From Clostridiales bacterium (GTDB taxonomy: Bacteria > Bacillota > Clostridia > Lachnospirales > Lachnospiraceae): a DNA stretch of 39,934 nucleotides. Each line of letters starts with the position of its first letter. Position 1 is the first letter of the stretch. Location: assembly GCA_021204085.1 (NCBI GenBank), contig JAJPZY010000146.1, positions 1-39,934 on the forward strand, written 5' to 3'. The position numbers and the translations under genes are program-made. The notes under the pieces were generated by a model, which had not been told where the DNA came from, searched no databases, and saw only the letters and a program-made list of their open reading frames with translations. Shown piece by piece: positions 34,289-39,934 of this stretch.

Positions 34289-35692
34289 ATGGCGAAAAGC
34301 AAGAATATAATTTTCTTCTGTCAGAATTGCGGTTACGAATCCGCGAAGTGGCTGGGGCAGTGTCCGGGCTGCCGGGAGTGGAATACCTTTGTTGAGGAGC
34401 CGACAGCGCCGAAAGGTACGGGCAGCAGTAGGGGAAGCAACAGTTACGGCGCCGCAGGCATCGGTGTCCGGGCCTCCGGCGCGCGGGATTTAAAGCCCGT
34501 GACACTTTCTCGTGTGCAGATGAGCGGGCAGGAGCGCTTCTCGACCGGAATCGGTGAACTGGACCGAGTACTTGGCGGCGGTATCGTTCCCGGCTCTCTG
34601 GTGCTGGTGGGCGGCGACCCGGGTATCGGCAAGTCTACACTTTTGTTGCAGGTCTGTCGAAATCTGGCTGCGGATGAGCGGAGCGTGCTCTACATTTCCG
34701 GAGAGGAGTCGCTGCAGCAGATCCGGATTCGGGCAGATCGAATCGGCAGCTTTACGGATTCTTTAAAGCTGTTGTGCGAGACAAATCTGGAGAATGTTGC
34801 CGAGGTGCTGCAGCGAGAGAAGCCGCAGGTGGCTGTCATCGACTCGGTTCAGACCATGTACAGTGAGAATGCAACTTCCGGACCGGGAAGCGTTTCCCAG
34901 ATTCGTCAGGCAACAGGTCTCTTCTTGCAGCTGGCCAAATCGCTCGGAATTACCATTTTTCTGGTCGGGCACGTGACGAAAGAGGGTGTTGTGGCCGGGC
35001 CGCGCGTTCTGGAACATATGGTGGACTGTGTCCTTTACTTTGAGGGCGACCGCCATGCGGCTTATCGTGTCCTGCGCGGAGTGAAAAACCGTTTCGGTTC
35101 CACGAATGAGATCGGCGTCTTTGAGATGAGAAAAGAGGGACTGGTCGAGGTGGAGAACCCTTCCGAATATATGCTGAACGGAAAGCCGGAAGGGGCTTCC
35201 GGTTCCATGGTTGCCTGTTCCATTGAGGGAACGCGTCCGATTCTGGTAGAGATACAGGCACTGGTCTGCAAAACAAACTTCGGACTGCCTCGGCGGACCG
35301 CAGCCGGCGCGGATCTAAACCGTGTCAACTTGTTGATGGCTGTTTTGGAGAAGCGCGCCGGGATTCATCTGTCCTCCAGCGATGCCTATATCAACATCGC
35401 CGGCGGTGTTCGCATGAACGAAACCGCGATTGACCTGGGTATTGTGCTGGCCATCGTATCCAGTTATAAGGAAGTCCCCATTTCCGACCGCACCATCTGT
35501 TTCGGTGAGGTGGGATTAAGCGGCGAGGTCCGCGCGGTCAGCATGGCAGCCGCCAGGGTGCAGGAAGCCAGGCGGCTTGGTTTTGAGAGGTGCATCATGC
35601 CGAAAGTGTGCGTGACAGAGCAGATGAAAGAGAGCGGAATTGAGATTATCGGGGTAGGGAGTGTCCGGGAAGCAATCAGCTATATCTTGTAA
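34289..35692 (+). CDS. radA: DNA repair protein RadA/Sms
   Basis: The 467-residue RecA-like protein helps branch migration and repair of recombination intermediates. An N-terminal zinc ribbon uses Cys11, Cys14, Cys25 and Cys28 (CQNCG...CPGC). The Walker A motif is GGDPGIGKST (about 107-116), the RadA-specific KNRFGS motif lies near 267, and a Lon-like C-terminal domain follows. GGGAGG lies 13 nt upstream of the ATG, a long spacing, but no closer start is available. It follows clpC, the normal Firmicute order. Confidence 0.95.
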   Translation: MAKSKNIIFFCQNCGYESAKWLGQCPGCREWNTFVEEPTAPKGTGSSRGSNSYGAAGIGVRASGARDLKPVTLSRVQMSGQERFSTGIGELDRVLGGGIVPGSLVLVGGDPGIGKSTLLLQVCRNLAADERSVLYISGEESLQQIRIRADRIGSFTDSLKLLCETNLENVAEVLQREKPQVAVIDSVQTMYSENATSGPGSVSQIRQATGLFLQLAKSLGITIFLVGHVTKEGVVAGPRVLEHMVDCVLYFEGDRHAAYRVLRGVKNRFGSTNEIGVFEMRKEGLVEVENPSEYMLNGKPEGASGSMVACSIEGTRPILVEIQALVCKTNFGLPRRTAAGADLNRVNLLMAVLEKRAGIHLSSSDAYINIAGGVRMNETAIDLGIVLAIVSSYKEVPISDRTICFGEVGLSGEVRAVSMAAARVQEARRLGFERCIMPKVCVTEQMKESGIEIIGVGSVREAISYIL

Positions 35693-35737
35693 AACAAAAC
35701 GAATGATAAAAAAGTATGATAAAAATAAACCTTTTTG

Positions 35738-35766
35738 TTGACTTTTGTCTCTCAGAATGGTACTAT
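35738..35766 (+). promoter_or_regulatory. Promoter of the tRNA-Ile/tRNA-Trp pair
   Basis: TTGACT (35738-35743) and TACTAT (35761-35766) are spaced by 17 bp, 11 bp before the first tRNA. Confidence 0.75.
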
Positions 35767-35777
35767 CTAGTGGTGCC

Positions 35778-35852
<75 letters not shown>

Positions 35853-35855
35853 TAT

Positions 35856-35926
35856 AGGGGAATCATACAATGGCAGTATCACGGTCTCCAAAACCGTTCA
35901 TGGGGGTTCGAATCCCTCTTCCCCTG
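35856..35926 (+). tRNA. tRNA-Trp (anticodon CCA)
   Basis: Acceptor strands AGGGGAA / TTCCCCT pair perfectly with discriminator G. The anticodon stem ACGGT/ACCGT encloses CTCCAAA, giving CCA. It lies only 3 nt after tRNA-Ile, so the two are one transcript. The 3' CCA is not encoded. Confidence 0.95.
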
Positions 35927-36039
35927 CTCAGAAAATAGCATAAAAACCGTATAAAACCTTGAAAATGAAAGGTGCTTTTGATGGTTTCCAACTGGATTTG
36001 AAAAAGTCCGGCTAATCAAAAAAGTCAGCGGTTCCAATC

Positions 36040-36069
36040 AGTTTACAAGCATGTTGTAAACTTTTTTTA
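36040..36069 (+). terminator. Intrinsic terminator of the tRNA-Ile/tRNA-Trp pair
   Basis: A perfect stem AGTTTACAA / TTGTAAACT (36040-36048 / 36054-36062) with loop GCATG is followed by TTTTTTATTTAT. It lies about 115 bp after tRNA-Trp. The stretch between them shows no gene. Confidence 0.88.
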
Positions 36070-36246
36070 TTTATAACTTTTATTTATGTCCGGGTTCAAA
36101 ATGTCCTGCTTATATAATAAGGTAAGAACAAAACAAACGAATGATATACTGAATGTGTTAAAAAAACATGACATTTATTTATAGTGGAAAAACGATGGCA
36201 CGAACACATTCGGTAATGTGCTAAAAGGCATTCTGCAGGTGATGGT

Positions 36247-36891
36247 ATGACAAAAAAAGAAGTACAGCACTATTGGAATTATTTCTGCTCATTAACAAGA
36301 CGGCTGCAGAATACGACGCAGTATGTTGATCACAGAGCAGGTGATGATGGGAAACTTAAAAATGGTAAAGTCTGTTCCTTTGAGTTTCAACAGATTATCA
36401 CGCTGGCAGCTACAGAGTTTGAAAAATTAAGTAAGATAATCTGTTTAGAAATAGATCCAAATTTTAATTATAAAAGTGCGTCCATTAAAAAAATATCTAA
36501 GAAAATACTAAAAGAGTATCCGCATATCACTGAAACACAGATAGTATCCGATTATCAGAGGCTGAAACCACTGAAAGGCTGGCATATAGGAAAAGACGAG
36601 AACGATCAGGCAGGCAAAGAAGGTAAAGATATAGTCTTTGGACTTGACTGGTGGGACGACAATACAGATTTGAAGCATCAGACATTTAAGAAATTTGATT
36701 CTGCAACACTTGAAAATGCGGTCAGTTCTGTCGCTTCACTTATGGTTTTGGAATTGTACTTAATGCAGATTATGTTGGGAACACTTGTTATAGCGATAGA
36801 TAAGCCGTGCGATTATTTTGCCTGCAGTTATGCCGGAGACATTCTCTATATAGACGAAGAACCGCTTCCGGATTTCCGTGAGAATAATTAA
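36247..36891 (+). CDS. Hypothetical 214-aa protein, possibly HEPN-like
   Basis: I do not recognise this family firmly. The protein is soluble and helical, without signal peptide. A long N-terminal helix (EFQQIITLAATEFEKLSKII) is followed by LKPLKGWHIGKDEN and LDWWDDNTDLKHQTF, then a hydrophobic helix (SSVASLMVLELYLMQIMLG). A WW....N..KH motif before a helix occurs in several uncharacterised HEPN-like proteins, but the R-x4-6-H active site is not evident, so that link is weak. AGGTGA precedes the ATG. The gene is AT-rich like the lic cluster after it and may have arrived with it. Confidence 0.6.
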   Translation: MTKKEVQHYWNYFCSLTRRLQNTTQYVDHRAGDDGKLKNGKVCSFEFQQIITLAATEFEKLSKIICLEIDPNFNYKSASIKKISKKILKEYPHITETQIVSDYQRLKPLKGWHIGKDENDQAGKEGKDIVFGLDWWDDNTDLKHQTFKKFDSATLENAVSSVASLMVLELYLMQIMLGTLVIAIDKPCDYFACSYAGDILYIDEEPLPDFRENN

Positions 36892-36925
36892 AGTTAATAT
36901 ATGCGTGTTAAAGGGGTGATATAAG

Positions 36926-37846
36926 ATGGAATCTATTCAGACTACAGGTGGGATATTTACAAATGAGATAAAGACAACTATTATTCATAATATTTGCGCT
37001 GTTTTTCATTGCAAAGAATCTGATATTGAATCACTTACACCTGTACAAGCTGGTATGACAAATATAGTACTTTCTTTTTGGCTGAACGGCGGAAAGTATA
37101 TCTATAGGCACCCAGGTCTTGGTTCCGATTCATTGGTTGATCGAGGCCGGGAAACGATTATGCAAAAGGTTGTAGAAGATGTTGGTATTGATACGACATT
37201 GGTTGCTATGGATGTGGATTATGGGTGGCGAATTGCCAGGTTTATCGAAAACAGACCTTTTGATTATCACAATCTGAATGATATGGTTCGTGCAATTATG
37301 CTCCTTAGGACGCTTCATGAGGCTCCGTGTAGAGTTCGATGGAATTTTGATGTTATTGAAAAAGCTGAAGGGATAAAAGCTGAGATTGCTCCTGAAGAAT
37401 ATGGGCATTTTGAGCAATTCGGGGAAATTAAAAAGCGGATTTATAAGCTTTCCAATCTCACAAAGACAGATGGCATTCGTCAATGTAATGTTCATGGCGA
37501 TGCGCGTGATGTTAATTTTTTGATTAATAAAGAGGAAATTTATCTAATTGACTGGGAATATGGCGGGTATGGTGATCCGGGATTTGATTTGGGGTCGTAT
37601 ATTTGTGGCGGAGATCATTCTATTGAGGAAATAGATCGCATCCTTTTTACATATTACAGAAGAAAGCCTACTCCGATTCAGAAAAGGCATTTTTATGCCT
37701 ATATCGCTATAACAGGTTGGTTTTATATGCACTGGACAATGTTAAAGGAATCAAAAGGGCAGAAGGTCGGTGTCAACAAGGATTTGTGGTATCATTATGC
37801 GAAAGATTTCAGTGTGATGGCGCTTGATATGTATAAGGAGGCTTAA
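36926..37846 (+). CDS. LicA-like choline/ethanolamine kinase family phosphotransferase
   Basis: The 306-residue kinase-like protein has the aminoglycoside phosphotransferase/choline kinase fold. The catalytic loop is HGDARDVNFLI and the metal-binding segment is LIDWEYGGYGDPGFDLGSY. It probably phosphorylates choline or a similar small alcohol with ATP, the first step of phosphocholine addition to surface polymers. GGGGTGAT precedes the ATG. The following gene starts 2 nt after its stop, so they are co-translated. Base use is AT-rich compared with the backbone. Confidence 0.82.
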   Translation: MESIQTTGGIFTNEIKTTIIHNICAVFHCKESDIESLTPVQAGMTNIVLSFWLNGGKYIYRHPGLGSDSLVDRGRETIMQKVVEDVGIDTTLVAMDVDYGWRIARFIENRPFDYHNLNDMVRAIMLLRTLHEAPCRVRWNFDVIEKAEGIKAEIAPEEYGHFEQFGEIKKRIYKLSNLTKTDGIRQCNVHGDARDVNFLINKEEIYLIDWEYGGYGDPGFDLGSYICGGDHSIEEIDRILFTYYRRKPTPIQKRHFYAYIAITGWFYMHWTMLKESKGQKVGVNKDLWYHYAKDFSVMALDMYKEA

Positions 37847-37848
37847 GT

Positions 37849-38592
37849 TTGACATATATAATCTTAGCGGCAGGAAAAGGAAGCAATCTCCGCCCTCTGA
37901 CTTTAAAATATCCGAAAACATCTTATAAATTGGATGAAACAACAACGGTATTACAACGCATGGTTCGCAGTATAAGACGGTTTGATAAAAAAGCTGAAAT
38001 TGTTGTGGTGATAGGATACTTGTCAGACCAAATTAAGCATGAATTGGAAGAAGATAATGTAAAGTTTGTAATGAATCCATTCTACGAAGTTACCAACTCT
38101 ATTTCGTCTGTCTGGTTTGCAAGAGACTATCTTGAGCGTGAAAACGTAACAATTGTTCATGGTGATGTTGTGTTTGATGACTATCTGTCGGAGAACTATC
38201 TGGTGAAAGAGACGGACAGACCATATGTGTTGATTGATAAATCCTTTGTTCAACCTGGCGGTTATAACGTGGTTGAACAGGAAGGACAGATTCTTGTTAT
38301 GAGCAAAAAACTCGAATATTTCAATGCAAGGTACTGTTGCATGTCGAAATTAGATGCTGTTTCTGCGCGTCTTGTAAAAAGAGAAATAGACAATATGATT
38401 AACTCCAATATGTATGACCAATACTTTGAGGATTCATTGGTTCAGATGATTATGTTCCATGGTTTTCAGCTGTTTGGCGTTGATGTGAATGGGCATGAAT
38501 GGAACGAAGTTGATGTTGTGGATGATATGTTGAATGCGCAAAAAATACATGGTCATTCAAAACTTACGGTAGATGGAGGATTAGAAGATTAA
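37849..38592 (+). CDS. LicC-like nucleotidyltransferase
   Basis: The 247-residue protein starts with the nucleotidyltransferase signature ILAAGKGSNLRPLT, followed by PKTSYKL, VVVIGYLSDQI, and VHGDVVFDD with a metal-binding Asp. It should activate the phosphorylated alcohol from the kinase with CTP, as LicC makes CDP-choline. The start is TTG (37849) with AAGGAGG 7 nt upstream; no nearby ATG fits. Its stop overlaps the next start by one base (TAATG). Confidence 0.8.
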   Translation: MTYIILAAGKGSNLRPLTLKYPKTSYKLDETTTVLQRMVRSIRRFDKKAEIVVVIGYLSDQIKHELEEDNVKFVMNPFYEVTNSISSVWFARDYLERENVTIVHGDVVFDDYLSENYLVKETDRPYVLIDKSFVQPGGYNVVEQEGQILVMSKKLEYFNARYCCMSKLDAVSARLVKREIDNMINSNMYDQYFEDSLVQMIMFHGFQLFGVDVNGHEWNEVDVVDDMLNAQKIHGHSKLTVDGGLED

Positions 38593-39332
38593 TGAACGTA
38601 GCCGTGATTTTAGCAGGGGGAGTAGGCAGCCGTGTCGGAGCGAATATCCCCAAGCAATTTATTGAAGTTCTAGGAAAACCTGTTTTAGCATATACAGTGG
38701 AAGTGTTTCAGAAGTGTCCGGAAATTGATGCTATTGAAATTGTGTGTATTAAGTCTTATCTCAATTACATGGATGAGATGAAAAAGAAGTACGGGTTTGA
38801 CAAAATGTTATGGGTTACTGAAGGTGGAGATACTTTTCAGGAATCAGTATTAAATGGTATAAAAAATCTGGAAAAAAAGGTGGATAGGGACGATATTGTA
38901 CTAGTTCACTTTGGAGCATCACCTTTTATAGAAGATGATATTATTACAGATGCAATTCGTGTTTGCAAAGAAATGGGAAATGCAATTTCTGCAACAGATT
39001 TTTATGTTTTGTCCGGTTTGAAAGACAGTGTGAATTCTGTTTTGGATCCCGGTAATGCTTCATCAAGATATATAGATAGAGATACCATTGCGTGCATGAG
39101 TACTCCCCACGCTTTCCAATATGGATTTATCGATGACATGTACAACGAAGCAGTTGAGACAGGTATAATTAATGAGGTAGAACCACATACTACAACGCTT
39201 ATGTATAAGATGGGAAAGAAAATTTACTTTTCTAAGGGAAGCCAGACTAATATTAAAATAACTCGGAAAGAGGATTTAGATTTATTTGAAGGATATATTT
39301 TGATGAAGCAGAGAAGAGACATGCAGTTATAA
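38592..39332 (+). CDS. IspD/TarI-like cytidylyltransferase
   Basis: The 246-residue protein begins VAVILAGGVGSRVGANIPKQF, the CTP-binding signature of the IspD/TarI family. Further motifs are VLVHFGASPFIEDDII and, near the end, IKITRKEDLDLFE. Substrates in the family are methylerythritol 4-phosphate or ribitol 5-phosphate. The surface-polymer context favours a TarI-like role (CDP-ribitol or a related CDP-polyol) over isoprenoid synthesis. GGAGGA lies 11 nt before the ATG. Confidence 0.8.
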   Translation: MNVAVILAGGVGSRVGANIPKQFIEVLGKPVLAYTVEVFQKCPEIDAIEIVCIKSYLNYMDEMKKKYGFDKMLWVTEGGDTFQESVLNGIKNLEKKVDRDDIVLVHFGASPFIEDDIITDAIRVCKEMGNAISATDFYVLSGLKDSVNSVLDPGNASSRYIDRDTIACMSTPHAFQYGFIDDMYNEAVETGIINEVEPHTTTLMYKMGKKIYFSKGSQTNIKITRKEDLDLFEGYILMKQRRDMQL

Positions 39333-39368
39333 AAATATCATTGCTTCAAAAGTGACTATGGAGGAAAA

Positions 39369-39908
39369 ATGAACTCATTAAACACTACGCAAAGGCATTT
39401 GTTGAAGTTGCTTTTGGAAATAGATGCAATTTGTAAAAAATACGATATTAAATACTTTATAGACTACGGTACAACGTTAGGTGCGATTAGACATGAAGGG
39501 TTCATACCATGGGATGATGATATTGATATAACAATGACGGAAAGTAACTATTATAAGTGGGTAGAAGCTTGTAGAATTGAGTTAAATCCGGAAAAGAGAG
39601 TGTATTGTGATGGGCGGCTAGATAGAGATTTCCCGGGTGTGTTTGGACGTTATGTAGATGTAGAAACTATGAGGTTGGCAAGCACTTTTAAGTTTTGGGA
39701 ACCCATATGTGGACAATCTATTGATGTCTTTTGCTTTTTAGAATTGCCCGGTGATCCTGAAAAAAAGAAAGAATGCATCGATCGATATTTTGTATATGAC
39801 GAATATTCGAATTCTAGTTATCGGCATTATAGAATGAAGACTGATAATCAGATGAAATTATATCGGCAATGTTGCTTTTGCCTTAGTTTCCAGAGGATTT
39901 CCGACTAA
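39369..39908 (+). CDS. LicD-family phosphotransferase, short or frameshifted
   Basis: The 179-residue frame has the LicD signature: YDIKYFIDYGTTLGAIRH, then GFIPWDDDIDITM with the metal-binding Asp residues. LicD enzymes move phosphocholine from CDP-choline onto sugars of teichoic acid or lipopolysaccharide. Typical members have 250-300 residues; this frame ends with CCFCLSFQRISD, an unlike tail, and another frame continues with FRLKPVDGNSWI to the window edge. A frameshift around 39865-39885 is possible, or this is a short variant. GGAGG precedes the ATG. The window ends 26 bp later. Confidence 0.7.
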   Translation: MNSLNTTQRHLLKLLLEIDAICKKYDIKYFIDYGTTLGAIRHEGFIPWDDDIDITMTESNYYKWVEACRIELNPEKRVYCDGRLDRDFPGVFGRYVDVETMRLASTFKFWEPICGQSIDVFCFLELPGDPEKKKECIDRYFVYDEYSNSSYRHYRMKTDNQMKLYRQCCFCLSFQRISD

Positions 39909-39934
39909 AGCCAGTTGATGGAAATTCTTGGATT

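Noticed and set aside
36113-36118. TATAAT before the unknown gene at 36247 as a promoter
   Set aside because: No acceptable -35 box lies 15-19 bp upstream, and the region is AT-rich, so a chance match is likely.

Overview
The window looks like the chromosome of an anaerobic, low-GC Gram-positive bacterium of the class Clostridia, most likely a Lachnospiraceae-type genome. Supporting signs are strong AAGGAGG-type ribosome binding sites, a dnaG-rpoD-trmK series, a nucleoside kinase with a TGS domain, a clpC-radA pair, a DUF5685/J-protein pair, and tRNA genes without encoded CCA. Most of the window is ordinary backbone of about half GC. The last 3.7 kb is clearly more AT-rich.

Layout. 1-2.2 kb: a divergent methylglyoxal synthase homologue and a surface polysaccharide deacetylase broken by one extra A. 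2.2-5.9 kb: a two-gene heterodimeric ABC exporter with one degenerate and one canonical ATPase half. 5.9-6.4 kb: a control region with two copies of a 22-bp palindromic element flanking a candidate promoter. 6.4-13.7 kb: a seven-gene V/A-type ATPase operon (E, DUF2764, A, B, D, I, K) ending in a terminator. 13.7-18.3 kb: a PHP-domain protein (minus strand), a small membrane protein, a TPR lipoprotein, HflX and two tRNA-Leu genes. 18.4-25.2 kb: dGTPase-like protein, DnaG, RpoD, TrmK, then a 135-nt multi-tier hairpin and a nucleoside kinase. 25.2-25.95 kb: a 244-bp element with perfect 15-bp terminal inverted repeats that abuts rnpB (RNase P RNA). 26-31.2 kb: a zinc-ribbon membrane protein, DUF5685 protein, J-domain/TPR protein, an acidic lipoprotein (minus strand) and an SH3-domain membrane protein. 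31.3-35.7 kb: a GntR-type regulator interrupted by an amber codon, clpC and radA, with two 41-bp hairpin-ended repeats between clpC and radA. 35.7-36.1 kb: tRNA-Ile and tRNA-Trp with promoter and terminator. 36.2-39.9 kb: an unidentified 214-aa protein and a lic-type cluster (LicA-like kinase, LicC-like nucleotidyltransferase, IspD/TarI-like cytidylyltransferase, LicD-like transferase) that probably decorates surface polymers with a phosphorylated alcohol such as phosphocholine.

How the genes work together. The V-ATPase genes form one translationally coupled operon; the K subunit keeps the polar residues that bind Na+ in Enterococcus hirae NtpK, so a sodium-coupled pump or synthase is predicted. 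The canonical F, C and G/H genes are absent and a DUF2764 gene takes their place. dnaG-rpoD and clpC-radA are housekeeping sets. The lic cluster looks acquired: it is AT-rich and begins just after a tRNA pair and its terminator.

Most worth a second look are the terminal-inverted-repeat element joined to rnpB, the 135-nt hairpin upstream of the nucleoside kinase, the paired 41-bp repeats after clpC, the palindromic elements in front of the V-ATPase operon, and the lic region. None of these is proven to be a new system; each is a pattern visible in the sequence.
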